This document shows, piece by piece, positions 33,060-44,975 of a stretch of 64,000 bases of DNA. Source of the DNA: Corythucha ciliata (taxonomy: Eukaryota > Arthropoda > Insecta > Hemiptera > Tingidae). Within the stretch, counting starts at the first letter, position 1, and each line of letters starts with the position of its first letter. Under the pieces are notes generated by a model. It did no database searches, was not told where the DNA came from, and saw only the letters and a list, made by a program, of their open reading frames with translations. The stretch is from NCBI GenBank assembly GCA_038030265.1, contig CM075938.1:44633189-44697188 (forward strand), in the 5' to 3' direction. The position numbers and the translations under genes were made by a program.

Positions 33060-36000
33060 GGGAGGGGGTCTGACCTCTTGGCGCCTATTTTTAAACATCA
33101 GGGGAATAATTATAATTTCTTCTGTGAAGACTATAGAAAAAAGGGAGCGAATGAAAGGAAGGAAGTCAACTATTAGACACATTAGGCTAGGTCCTCAGCC
33201 TCGACGTGTTACATCTTAGTGTTAGTGCTGGGGTCTTTTCTTCAAAAGGGCACGTATAAGAAGTGAGTTGGGTTGGGCAGGGTCGTTTCCGTCAAACAGT
33301 TGTGTGGGTGCAACCCTTTTAAAACAAAAAAAGAAAGAACTTACATGAGAGTGTACGCGACTCAACAATTCGATCGATTTTTTTGTTCTAAAAATAAAAT
33401 CTTTGTTTACATAATCCTCTACGTATCAGGTTGTATGAATTAAGAGACCCTGTTTGAGGGGGCGGTGAGAGCTTGAGGGCACACTTGATTGATCGAGACC
33501 GGAGTACGCATTTCGGAAGCAGCGTTGGGATGAGGGAAAGCATGATATAAAGGCGCACGGGTGTATGTGACTTTTTTAACTCAATGAAACATTGAAACGA
33601 AAAAAAGGTTTTATGCCATACGAACGCGAAGGTCATTGTATAGTGTTTTACCTTTTCCTGGTTAGTGGTACTTTTTACTTCCATTTTTTATTTGTTGCGG
33701 AACAGGTGTGCAGAGATTGAACTGGAAAATTTCAAGATACAGAAGCCTTTGTAAGGTGATTGATGGAGGGGGATGTAAATGAAATCGATGGTTCTACTAA
33801 TATACTTGGTCAGCTATGAACAGAGAGCATTAGCCAACTGTCTGAATATTAAAAGATCATTTCTTCTGATTTCGTTAATCTTGAAGAAACTGTTTGGGAA
33901 AAGTTACTGTTCAGTGACCCTCATTAGTCATTTCATTACTCTCAGATCTACTACATATATACCTCCTCTTCCCTAAAACTAGGTCCTGTAAAAGGCGATG
34001 ACCGAGCCGAGAGAAAAACAATAACAAACAAAGAAACAGAAAAGCTCACTTTCAGGCGAGGAAACGATCAGTGTGATAGTGACTCACTATTTTCTCTTGT
34101 AATAATTGTAATGCTCTGATGTGAGACGGACAATGGAGAGACCTTCAACGACCGAAGAGGTGGAGTGGGTTCATGGCCGGGGGGGGGACAGCTCACCGAG
34201 ACCATTAGTGAAAATATTTCGCGTTTCATTAGCGAGAGGATCCAGTTTTTGTTTCAATCGATAGGATATCGTGACCTCACTTTATTAAAAAAAAAAAAAA
34301 AAAAAAAAACACCCTAAAGTGAAAACGCACGGAAAAGAGAAGGTCTCGTGAAAATTAGGTATTCAGAACGATTACACGCATTCTGAGATTTACTTAAGTC
34401 CTATGGGTTGTTATATTGTCCGTGATGTTGACATCCTAAGAAATTGTCATTTTAAAAATCCCTTAAATCGTCTTCACCTCTCGTATTGTGAGGAAGACGT
34501 CACCTCAATGTCGGTTGAGCGTTGTTTCCTGACTGTATATGTAAGGAGTATGCACGTGTCTAATAGACGTAATCGATTGTATTTTCATTTCTGTGATGTA
34601 ATTTTTCTCCCGCCAACAATTTTAACTAAAAAATCGTGTTGGACTGCTTTGATTTAACTGTACGTACTATGAACGTACGTCCAAGCAAATCACTCCAACG
34701 GGCAAGAATAGAAAACTTTGTTTAAATGATCAAAAAAAGAAAGAAATAAAGAAAAAAATACCAAGCCTCTCCCAAATCTGTGAGCTGTTTAATTTTTTTT
34801 TTTTTTTTTTGTTTAAGAGGGGAAAACAAACGAGATTGTGAACTAAAATGGAGGAAAGGATTGGGGCATCGCGAGCAACGTTTACCGCCCATGATCCCTC
34901 TCCACCCTCGCCTGCTTCCAAAACGTCTAGACTCAGGTCATTTAGTAAACACTCCGGATGAAAAGTTTGAGTTAACTGGGAAGCCTCATGCGAGAAAAGA
35001 ATGAATAACAATTAACTTTTGTTGTTCCATTTTGATTACAAGGAGACTTAATTTTTTAACATTTAGCTCGAAAACATTTAGCGAAACACTTATCCTTGAA
35101 CGCCCCCCCCCACCCAACAACAACAATAACTATTTAGCTGTATAAAAGTAATTAAACCTCATAAATTGCTCTATGGGACAGAAACTGCAATAGAGCCACG
35201 AGACTGTCACTAAAACTGCAGGCAATCCAGCGACAGAAACATGGCAGTTTTACTACAAAACTATAGGCGATGGGGAATCGAGGGTAAATTTAGAAGTTTC
35301 AACTATTTCTTATCTACAGACGAGTTAGCCCAACTGTTCAGATTCGAGCCATAACTTGACAATTTCCAGGACAAAATGTGAGTTTAGAAGGCAGGGCTGC
35401 GTCATTTCCATGCGTATAGCCAGTTTGAGTGGCCTGTAATTACCAGTTACCGAACGTAGAAAGCTCCAGTCGCGGCAAAATGTCGAGTTTAGTGGTCAAA
35501 GTGTCATTTTTTGGGGCAATATTGACGGTTTTTACCAAGGTGACTAAACTTTTATATAGGTGCCGCAGATTTCCCCCTGCAGATCAGACGGGAGCGGTGG
35601 AGACTGACGTCACCAGCAGTCCTTTACTCCCGATTGCTGAACTTACAGCAGCAGAACAAGTTAATTATAAAATTGAAGTTTATGAATTCTAAAAAAATCA
35701 CAGCCCAATAACAATCAATAATGTACTGGGTCAAGCGCGATCTGCGGCATCTTGATGGCCATCTTGCCACTTTTTTATCAGATAAGCACAGAGTACTTTG
35801 TTTATGTTAACAGTTTTTAGTCCATTTCATTTCGTTAAAGTTTCTTGCCTAATGTCGTGTCCGTGACGTTGTAGGCTTTCTAACTGGGTTCGGTACGCGG
35901 ACTTTTGCTATTCAAAAGTGTTCATCCGATAAGTACAAACAGGGCAAAAGTGTGTGACTATTTGGACTTCCTTTTATGTCCGAAAACTAAAAAACTGAGC

Positions 36001-36870
36001 GTGAAACGTTGAGCTTTGTGACTTTCTCGAAGTAATCGAAAATACGGGAAGAGGAACATCTATCAAAAAACAGGCAAAAGTTGGTTCGGGCACTGTGTAT
36101 TTGGAGTCTATTGGTGTTGATGGGTTTGTCGCAGTGATGCTTGACACACTATACGCAAATTTGAGTAGCCGAAAATTGAAATTAGGACGCAGTGCCCGAA
36201 ACTAGTCTCGAGAGCAGTAAATGATTGTTGAACTGAACTCAATAGGACTAAACAAGAATTTATAGTTTAGCAGCCTTTTGACCATTTTCTGGCGCAAAAT
36301 TGACACCTTTTACAAATTAGAAGGCTGTTAGTGAGAGTTTTTGATGAGGAACGATTTTTTTTCATGTTTGCATGGGCAGTCTCTGGGGAGACATTGATGG
36401 TTTTCTAGCCAATTTTCAAGTTTTTATGGAATAATCACTGGCATATATTTTAGCATGATATTTTAACGCCGGGGCGGTTTTCATATGGTGGTCCCTCGGG
36501 AGTATAGGCGATAAAGGGACATAAGGGGTTTGGAACGAGTTGAACCAGATTTAACTAAAAATCGCGTTACAGGCTATTCTGGAGGAAACTCCATGGTTGA
36601 ATTCGAGGAAAAATGCTAAACAGTTATTTGGGTCTTTTAAATCAACTGAAAACGCGAGTATTGCGCTACTCGCAAAGAACAGAAACCAGCCAATATTTTC
36701 CCACTGAGGAAAATTGTAGGGTTATCGGGGAAATTTCCTGCTCAAACACCCTGTTGGCCAGCAGGGGTGGAAAATCTTTGAGGCAATGGTAATATGCCAT
36801 TTTTCCCTAACCTCCCCCCCACTCTAAAATTTACTATATCATCCATTCGTAGCACTTAATAAGTTACACT
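33060..36870. other. Largely unannotated intronic DNA
   Basis: No coherent exon or transposon was recognised. It includes an A run of about 24 bases near 34286-34309 and a T run near 34791-34810. Frames at 34730-35011 and 35429-35692 have no recognisable domain. Confidence 0.5.
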
Positions 36871-36879
36871 GGCTAATCA

Positions 36880-37580
36880 CGCCCTAAAATTGGCAAAGCT
36901 TGGCTAAACTAACGATCGTTGCCATGAAAATGCTTAAACTCACGATATCCGTGCATGCCTTGAAAATGACCAAACTGACCATTTGCTCCTTGAAAATTAT
37001 TGGTGTCCTAAAAATAGCCAAAACGTCATAAAAATGTCTTACTTTCAATCCTCCTTAAAAACGGCCAAACTGACCATTCGCCCTTTGAAAATGACTGAAC
37101 GAAAACGAAATGCCTAAACTGACAAGGTCCGTGCCTGAAAATAGCCAAATCGATCATTTGCGCTCCAGAAATTGTCAAACTGACCATTCGCTCTTTTGAA
37201 AATGGCTAAATTGACGATTCGTGTCTTAAAAATGTATAAACGCCATAAAAATGTTAGAATTACAATTCCTGTTCTCAAAAATCGCCAAACGTGGGCCAGT
37301 CGTGCCCTACAGATGGAGTAACTTTCTATTCGAGCATCGAAACTGGCTAAACTGACTATCAGCGCCCATAATATGGGCAAAATGGCTAGTCGTGTGCTCG
37401 CACGGATCACCAATCGGTTACTGCAATGCTTCCCTGTGTTGATGAAATGGCTGCTCTAGACCTACATAAAAAATGCCTTACCTGGCTATTCGCGGGCTAC
37501 AATTTCTAGAGTAAAACGGACTAATTTGCGCCCTAAAAATGGCTGCAAGGACAATGCGTGCCCTGAAAATGGAAACTGAG
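36880..37580 (+). repeat. ~30-bp degenerate array, family B
   Basis: The units approximate CCCTAAAAATGGCCAAACTG followed by ACGATTCGCG. Examples include AAATGACCAAACTGACCATT, AAACGGCCAAACTGACCATT and AAATGGCTAAATTGACGATT. About 20 units or remnants are spaced roughly 30 bp. Confidence 0.8.
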
Positions 37581-37946
37581 ATTCAAGAAACGGTGTTTAC
37601 TTGAGTAAAATAGAGTGAGTTCTATCCCGGAACAAGAGGATGAGTCCCTTCATTTGCCCTCCCCCCTCTTTGTATCCACTAACTATACAGACAGGAGAAA
37701 CAAAGATAGCGTATGGTTCTTCAAAAACCCGATTTCACGTGTTTTAGTTTTTGAAACCCCTCATTTTGCTGGTCATTAAAAAAAAAAAACAACACAATTC
37801 CGTTGGGTTTAATCATTCAAAACCAAGATCGCGGGGCTTAGGCCCGCATAGTCGTCTCTCAAGCTGAGTATTTCGATTCAAAACAGATGACTCACTATTC
37901 ACTAATGAGGTAGTTTCATGGGTCAGAACTTATTCATAAATATATT

Positions 37947-37989
37947 TTTAAGGCCCGTTCACAAGCTCTATGTTTACGTTCTGTAGAGT
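37947..37989 (+). mobile_element. MITE family M1, left part (split by the Penelope insertion)
   Basis: AAGGCCCGTTCACAAGCTC... matches the left terminus of the M1 copies at 18244 and 7821, and breaks off at TGTAGAGT where the Penelope-like element enters. It continues at 40351. Confidence 0.9.
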
Positions 37990-38054
37990 AGACAAACTCC
38001 TCCTCTTTCACTCGAACTAACTCAGCCGCCGCAGTGTTTTTTGTTTAATTAAAT

Positions 38055-38093
38055 GCATTTCGGGTCCATTTTTCCGGATCCCCTCATCAGCCT
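38055..38093 (-). ncRNA. Candidate hammerhead-ribozyme-like core in the Penelope 3' region
   Basis: On the minus strand CTGATGAG is followed by a GGGaTCC / GGACCC stem with an 8-nt loop, then GAAA. This is the order CUGAUGA - stem II - GAAA of a hammerhead core. Hammerhead motifs are known in PLE terminal regions. Stems I and III and the cleavage site could not be matched convincingly, so it may be a partial or decayed copy or chance. Confidence 0.4.
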
Positions 38094-38349
38094 ACAAAAT
38101 AGTATACAGGTATATCTCTACAATAAAGTTCACAATATTAAAACTATTAACAAGCTAGTATAGGTACTTACATTTATGCCAAACACAGCACAACTGAAAC
38201 CTACTAAAAACCGCCTCACGGCAATGGGGATTAGAGGGCACAACGATAAAAAACTAAGCCTACTTAATAAATAAAACAGCGAAAGAAAAACAAAACAAGG
38301 GCAAAAACATAACAATAACAGGAGGGACGCTCAAAAACCGACAAATTCC

Positions 38350-38719
38350 TTAAACTTATGTAGCACGTATTTATATTGGTTGCCAACCTTTTCCGAGTCA
38401 GTCTGCAAATTAACATTATTGGGAAAGACATTTATATAGCCAATTCCAACCATTGTAGCTTCCTGTCGCTACTATCCCTGTCAATGATTCTTACATTCTC
38501 CATGTCACAGACATGTCCTGATTCCAACACATGCTGTGCCAAACCTGTAACGGGCTGTTCGTTCCTTATATTATTCCTATGCTGGGACATTCTATTTTTC
38601 AGAAATTGAACAGTCTTACCCACGTAACTCCTCTTACATGAACATTCCAGCTTATAGACTACGTTACTTTTCAATAATTTACCAGTCTTATCCTTCAAAT
38701 CAGGTACAAGAGCTCTCAC
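38350..38719 (-). pseudogene. GIY-YIG endonuclease part of the Penelope-like element
   Basis: The frame includes LVPDLKDKTGKLLKSNVVYKLEC, then CKRSYVGKTVQFLKNRMSQHRNNIRN, GLAQHVLESGHVCD and DRKLQWLELAI. These match the VYKIxC..C..xYVGxT...LxxRxxxH core of PLE GIY-YIG nucleases, including the Cys pair, catalytic Tyr and Arg. It starts one frame away from the RT segment. The reading frame reaches at least 38432; weaker C-terminal sequence continues beyond. Confidence 0.82.
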
Positions 38720-40350
38720 AGTTTGTAGTTAAAAATATTCAAGCTACTAAAAATTTCCTCTTTTTTTATTATGCGTACTAATTTCTCCGTCAAACCTTCT
38801 ATATACACTAAACCAACATACTTTCTACATAACGTATCACAGGGATTATCACAGCTAATAATTGGCAACCGATTAGGGGACGGATTATTACTCAATTGAC
38901 TAGTTTGTTTCATCACAGCCATGTTAACCAGCGAATCCGGATAATTATTACGTCTGAACATACTCTTCAATTGACACAGATTGCTCTCATGGAAATCCAC
39001 ATCGCTTAATCTAAACATTCTACCTATATAATTATTTAATACATTTAGTTTGTGTCTAAAAGGGTGCGATGACAAAAAATTAAGACACCGGTCTGACGCA
39101 TTAGGTTTTTTGTACAAATTGACACTAAAACTGTTATTCGATGCCCGGGCAACCCACAGATCCAGAAACGCTAGGCACTTTTCTTTCTCCACCTCTAATT
39201 CGAACTAGATGAGCTCATGAGCTTGATTAAATTCCTCTATTAACGGGATAACGTCGTCCTTATGAACACACATTATCGTGTCATCCACATATTTTTTAAT
39301 AAACTGAATTCTGAGCTCCGTTCTAGATAAAATCCCGTGTAATAATTCATTAATAAAAATGTCCGCCACAACCGGAGACAAACAACCTCCCATAGGCAAG
39401 CCCAAAAACTGCTCATAGATTCCCCCATCAAACTCAAAGAACGAGTTGCCCAGACACATCTCTAAAATACTGAAAAACGTATCTCTTCCTATTTTAGTGT
39501 TCCTCTCCAATTCAGACCAGTTATTACGAATGACATCTACTGCCTCAGAGACCGGAATACAAGAAAACATTGACACTATATCCAGACTGATCAAAATGTG
39601 ATCCTCTCTCCATGCTACACTCTTTAAGAATTCGCGGACCTCAAAGGAATTCTTTACATTATACCCATGCAAATTTGCAACACAACTTAGGGGCGACAGA
39701 AGCATCCTAGAGGTGTTATAAAATGGTGAACGAACGGTACTTATTACTGGCCTGAACTTGTCCTTAGCTATTTTATACGTGCCATACATTTGCGGCAACA
39801 AGCCAGTGTATGACATGCATCTCTTCTTTTGCAAATAATCAATAATCTTATCTTCAAACAAGGCCTTAACAATCGAATTATTCCTATTTTGCAACCTGTT
39901 CGTTGGATCCTTCGTTACTTTTCTGTAAGTGGTCACATCGTTTAACAATTCCCCCATTCGTTTTATGTATTCATTTTTATAAAAAACAACACTTTGCCTC
40001 GTCTTATCAGCTTGCACTACTATTAAATCTTTGCGTTTTCTGAAAAATTGTTTCGTGTACAAAGCAAAATCATGTATCTTATCAAAAAACGGGTTTTTAT
40101 GCACAAACGCACCAGTTGTCTTGTACGAAGTCCTAATATTCAAAAAATTAGTCACACAATTCACTAAACGTCCCCTGATTACATTTTTCGTGTAATTATT
40201 AATCTCACTACATGCGTCAAAAAGGCATTCTATGTCAGCTATAATCCTGGGGATGGGTAATGACTTAAACTGTGTGGGTAAACAAAATTTTGGTCCCAAA
40301 GATAAAATTTCTACTACAAACATCGGCAAAAATGTATTCGTTTTATTGTA
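38715..40350 (-). pseudogene. Penelope-like RT coding part, interrupted by one stop
   Basis: The coding sequence runs from the element's 5' edge to a stop at 38716-38718. It stays in one frame, except for the TAG at 39205-39207 between ...EEFNQAHELI and FELEVEKEKCLAFLDL. Downstream residues carry the RT thumb region. All RT catalytic residues visible (DxxxxF in motif A, YVDD) are intact, so decay seems recent. In PLEs this protein copies the element RNA at a nicked target and the fused GIY-YIG domain makes the nick; here the two domains are in different frames. Confidence 0.85.
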
Positions 40351-40460
40351 TGTAGAGTCTATGCAACCAAACAAATTTATTCCCTCGAAAAATGAAGCAT
40401 TTTGATAGGTTGCGTAGACACCACAAAACACAAACATAAAGCTTGTGAACGGGCTTCTAA
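40351..40460 (+). mobile_element. MITE family M1, right part (split by the Penelope insertion)
   Basis: It resumes with TGTAGAGTCTATGCAACC, runs through the A/T-rich middle (AAATGAAGCATTTTGATAGG) and ends with AAAGCTTGTGAACGGGC. Joined to 37947-37989 it gives a normal-length M1 element. Confidence 0.9.
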
Positions 40461-40919
40461 GGTTCATTTACGCTAAAATAGAGCATAAATCGTGATCCGT
40501 TCGTAAAATAATCCAACGCAGTTAATAAATACGCGATTTTTGAAGTTTTAGGTCATTTCAAACACGCCAGCTAGCATGTTTGGGTCATATGCGCCTTCCG
40601 AAAAAAATTCACCTGTAATTGAGCCAGTGCCGTCTTTAGGCGGGGGCCTGACGGGCCGGGGCCCCGTGTCATAAGGGTGGCCCCGGATTCTTCAGATCTT
40701 TTTTCTAATATGGAAGAAATATACTCGGCTTCTATCGATAGGCGACCAACGTTGATCGAACCTAAAATAAAATATTTTTTTTTTCATGAGTCTATAAATG
40801 TTTTAGGGTTTTGTTTTTGATGTGGAACCAGTAGCGCAATGATGAAGGGATGAGGGGCAAAAAGCAATGAGGAAAAAGGGTCCTTAGCTAATCCGCGCTC
40901 GAAATAGTGATAAACCCTG

Positions 40920-41826
40920 ATTCTCGGTTAAAATTGAGAAAAAAGCGCCAAGTCATCGCTATGTATGTGAATGTGAGTGCACCGTTTATTCGCTGCTAAA
41001 ACGGGAAAAAATTACTTGTCTTTTCGACATGAATTTGCGATTTTTTCACATTTAACTTTGAGTTAAATAGCGCTTTTCCCCCAGTTTATCGTTGAATTGG
41101 TGATTTTCCCCGATTTTAGCACCATAAATTTGCAGTTTGCTGCTAAAATTGAGAAAAATTGCTAATTAGATGCTAAAATGAGCTAAATGCGCTATGCGGC
41201 GTGGTCAAAATTGAGAAGTTCTAATTCACGGCTAAAAATTAGAAAAAGTGCTTACTCATGACTATATGTGAAATAATTTCAAAAAAGCTCTAATGCGCGG
41301 CTAAATTTGAAAAAAGAACGATAATTTGCGGGGAATCTTAATTTACTGATGCACGCAAAAATCAACCCGGGACCGTAAAATTTCAAATCGCTAATTCACT
41401 GCTAAAATGGGGGAAAAGCGCTAACTCGCATACCTAAACGTGAACAAATCGCACATTCATGGCCAAAATTAAGAACAAGTGACAACTGGCTAGAAATGAG
41501 AACAAGGACTCTTTTAAAGCCGAAATTGAAAACAGGCGCATCCTAACTTAAAGCCAAAACTGAGAAAATTCACGGTTTTAACGGCCACTTCGTTGCTGAA
41601 ATAAAGTGCTAAAATCATGGCTAAAGCAAAATGAATTGCTAATTCGTGGTAAAATATTGTCGACTAAAGTGTGTGAAAAGCGCTAATTGAGAAAAAGCGC
41701 TTCTTCACAGCTCAAGTTAAGAAAACACTAATCGCGGATATAAATGAGAAAAATAGCTAATTCGCGTCTAAAATTGAGAAAAAACGCCAATTCTTGCCTA
41801 AAAGAGAAAAAATCGCTAGTTCACGT
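40920..41826 (+). repeat. ~28-30-bp degenerate array, family A
   Basis: The consensus is roughly GCTAATTCGCGGCTAAAATT followed by GAGAAAAAGC. Examples are GCTAATTCACTGCTAAAATG (at about 41390) and GCTAATTCGCGTCTAAAATT (at about 41756). There are about 25 units, many damaged. Confidence 0.85.
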
Positions 41827-42239
41827 CAGGGGTGTAGCCAGCCTTTGATATAGGCGTGGGCAGCTTCACGAAGTGAGAACAAGTCAGATGCATCCCAAAG
41901 CCTATTGCAGGAGTATGTGAAAGGATGAGTCCCCAGAAAGAGAACTCGGCAGCTCATCAATTATAACGCGAGGTAAATCGAAGCGCGAAATCGTCAATTC
42001 AACCCCAGAAACTAAATTAGCGTAGTTAAAGGGTCGTGAACTGTCAAAACCTAACATCTCTGCTGTAAAACTGTATTTTTTGCATTCTATTTCGGAATTT
42101 CGATAGAATAACTGGCGATTTTTTTCCCAGAAAGTGACATTTTTGGAATTGAACATGGAATTTTCGGCCCCTGGAAGGCCCTGAGGAATGTTAACTGTGG
42201 TAGTCTTATAGTCCCCCAAGCTGGACTCTTCCGTCGTAG

Positions 42240-42475
42240 AGGCGAATGGTTTTTCAGCATCAACCAGCCGTAAAATTGGTTTGTCAGCAGTAGAACAACT
42301 ACAATTGGGTTTTCTGTGAGTCAGAACCGCGAAAATTGGGTTTTAGCTAGAAAAATCTGCGAAATGGTTTTTAGCTAGAGTGCCAAATCAGTGAACATGT
42401 TTTTTAGTGAGTCAGACCTGCAAAAATGGGGTTTCAGAGCGTAAAACCCGTGAAATTACTATGTCAGACGGGTCG
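42240..42475 (-). repeat. ~30-bp degenerate array, family D
   Basis: Units include CAGAACCGCGAAAATTGGGT, AAAATCTGCGAAATGGTTTT, CAGACCTGCAAAAATGGGGT and AAAACCCGTGAAATTACTAT. Confidence 0.75.
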
Positions 42476-42824
42476 TTGAAGGGGCTCTCACTTCTTACGC
42501 ATCACATGTAGTGCTACAGTACTTCAGAGAACGGCTGGAAGTATTTCTTGGTTTGAGCGTGGTCCGCGAGGAACTCATGAACCGTGGTCTAGTCTTGCTC
42601 GAACCGGTAACTTTGAAAAAACAACCAAAAAATTTGGGAAGGTGAGCACTAACTTCACGATTGTGGGTTTGTGAGATGGTTTCGATGTCTTTTTTGTGGG
42701 GTTGGACCCTCTCCCGGGATCAACTGAACATAATTCATAGAAAAAATCAAATTCAGGCTTTTGTTTGGGTAGAGTCCGAAAAACAGACCCGGTTCCGGAC
42801 TTGGTAGAAATATTACTTGGTAAT

Positions 42825-43160
42825 GTGCATTATACGTTACGTATGTAACGTATACGTATAAATACTATGTTGTGTATTTTCAAATGCGGTTAATGCTGTT
42901 ATTAACCGTCCAAGTTGGCTACTTTAAAAATCAACCGGTTATTAACGGCATTATCCAGTACGTTTGGATAATTTTGATGCTATCAATTTTATTGCACGGT
43001 TATTAACGTCAATGCTCAACCTGGTTGAATATTGACATCGATATCGCTTAGGGTAATGTCGTTATCACCCGGTTAATGACGCCAATAGCCGGTTATTATA
43101 ACATCATTAACCGATTTATATACATTAATTATAACATGCATGTTCGTAACATAATGTATG
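42825..43160. repeat. Cluster of GGTTATTAACG words between weak inverted ends
   Basis: CGGTTAATG, GTTATTAACCG, CCGGTTATTAACGG, CGGTTATTAACGTC, CCGGTTAATGACG, CCGGTTATTATAAC and ATTAACCG occur within about 230 bp. The outer parts TACGTTACGTATGTAACGTA and CGTAACATAATGTATGTATA are roughly complementary. It may be a small non-autonomous element. Confidence 0.55.
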
Positions 43161-44514
43161 TATACTCTACAGCGATTTAAAGATGAACGTGAAGGCGAGG
43201 AAGGCTGGGAACTTGGGAAGGGTCAAAACATTGCTCCCTGAAAACAATCTATTGTCTCCCTCTTCTTCCATTCATTGACAGTGGCGCGTAGTCGAATGTT
43301 TTCAGACAAGTTTTCTTGATTTTTCCGCGCGGACATCGCTGTCTATTCGATTAGTCGCAACTTCTCCTCCCTCTACTTTAATTCGATACCGAATTGGTTC
43401 TCCCTCTGTTCACCGTAGATATATGAAGTGAATTTATCAAACCGAGGTTCCGTGGAGGGGGTAAGGTGAAGTACACAGAAAGGCACGTCAGGCGAGGTTC
43501 ATGTTTAAATTGACCGAGCTATAGCGAGTTATCAACCGTTTGGCTGAGAGGATTCCTCCAAAAATAGGAACATAAACAAAGGATGATCAAACGAAATTAT
43601 AGTTGGAAGGGTTGGGTGAGGAAGAAGGAAAATTTGACTGTGTACATTAAACAGGTTCGTATTTATTCTTATTTTTGGAGGAGACTCTTGTCCATTTGTA
43701 TGATTGCCCACCCGTCTTCACACTCCACCTACAGTTTGCTGTAATAAGCAATCAATTATTATGTATCGATGTTCAACGTTGTTCAATCCAGGATCGCTTA
43801 CAAATTACCTTCATCACACATGTTCTCATTATCTCAAGTACCTACTCTTCATCACGGCTGTGGAAGATAAATTCATTAAAGTATTTTGAAGCTTATTTCT
43901 GTGCACTTGAATTAACTGTGTAGGTGATATCGAGATTCATCGGAGAAAATAGTCGCACCGTAACAGGAGTTTCCTTTGATTATTAGAGACTTCTTATTTT
44001 TAAATGTTTAATCACTTGCTTGTTTTTTTTTTTTTTTTCAAAATAAGGAGGACGAATAGAAAATTAAATGCGAACCTTAAGCCTCCGAGGCCGTTTATTT
44101 TAAAAATGCCCTAGTCACTGTAAAATCCCCCTTGCCGACGGTATATAGCGCCCCTTAGCTTTATCTGTTCTAAAATGCGAGAAGTGAGCCACGTTCCTCA
44201 TTGTTTCAGTACCCACAAAGAAGTTCATTATTATTATTATTTTTCTAATTTAATTGACCCATCCTGCGTTGTTTTCATCTTCTTTTTACGACGTTTTGCC
44301 TAGAGAACCTCAACCTTATATAGGCATGAAACATTCGGATCATTTAATCGTGTCTGGGACCTGCTTAGTACCTACTTTTTTGTTATGGTCTAGGAGATGA
44401 CACTTCTGAGATCGCTAGAAATTTTCAGCCGCGGGACAGGGGCCCACACGATCCGCCTATGATTACGGTGACCGCAGAGTTTTTCACTTGGAAAGAAGGA
44501 TCCTGGGCTTGAGG

Positions 44515-44975
44515 GGGACTTTTGGAGTTCTATAGTAGACAAATTGAGAAAAAAAACTGCAAATGAATTTTTAAAAAAATGCAAAACGGCCCCGAATGAA
44601 GTAACTTTGTTGCCATTCAACAAGCATTGGGCGATCTCAGCGCCTGTTGTGGACTGGGGTCCAAAAGATCCCGAATTTAACAATTTACCCGAAATGAAGA
44701 TCAAAAACTTGCATTTCATCAGGAATAAAGACCCGAAAAATGCAATGCCGTGGATAATCAACCGAAGAAAGCTTTCGAATTCATGGGTAGCCGTCAGGTT
44801 ATAGGGCCGGCTTCTCTTGAGTTCCGCCACCACGATAAAAAGGCCCCGAAATTTGCAACTTTGCTTAAATGAAGACCCCTATAAACTTGCAATATCGATG
44901 AAATAAAGAACCAAGACTGTACTCCACGCTGACTATGTAAAAATCGGAGGGGTCGGTGGACTGAAAAAATTGATA
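44515..44975 (+). repeat. ~31-bp degenerate array, family C
   Basis: The units approximate CCCCGAAATTTGCAACTTTG with AATGAAGA, such as CCCGAATTTAACAATTTACC, AAAACTTGCATTTCATCAGG and ATAAACTTGCAATATCGATG. Open frames on both strands here follow the repeat. Confidence 0.65.

Larger units (their letters stand above)
37990..40350 (-). mobile_element. Penelope-like element (RT + GIY-YIG) inserted in a MITE
   Basis: The minus strand encodes a Penelope-type RT: VVQADKTRQSVVFYKNEY, LLPQMYGTYKIAKDKFRPV, LISLDIVSMFSCIP (motif A), FLGLPMGGCLSPVVADIFINE (motif B) and KYVDDTIMCV (motif C), then FLDLWVA and NLYKKPNASDRCLNF. A GIY-YIG endonuclease follows (VVYKLECSCKRSYVGKT, LKNRMSQHRNN). The frame is broken by one in-frame TAG at 39205-39207 and by a frameshift near 38716-38719, before the GIY-YIG part. 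The N-terminus appears truncated: the element begins near YNKTNTFLPMF, and upstream residues come from the host MITE. About 430 bp of 3' non-coding sequence lies between the endonuclease and 37990. TGTAGAGT occurs at 37982-37989 and 40351-40358, an 8-bp target-site duplication. Confidence 0.92.

Noticed and set aside
40920..41826. Possible CRISPR array, given regular ~30-bp repeats
   Set aside because: Units are contiguous and degenerate with no distinct spacers, and the window is animal DNA.
41902..42219. A 105-codon minus-strand frame
   Set aside because: Sits in degenerate ~30-bp repeat sequence between A and D arrays; no signal peptide, domain or splice support.
44390..44833. A 147-codon minus-strand frame
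   Set aside because: Overlaps a family C array; an 86-codon frame on the opposite strand is equally open, as expected of repeat sequence low in stops.
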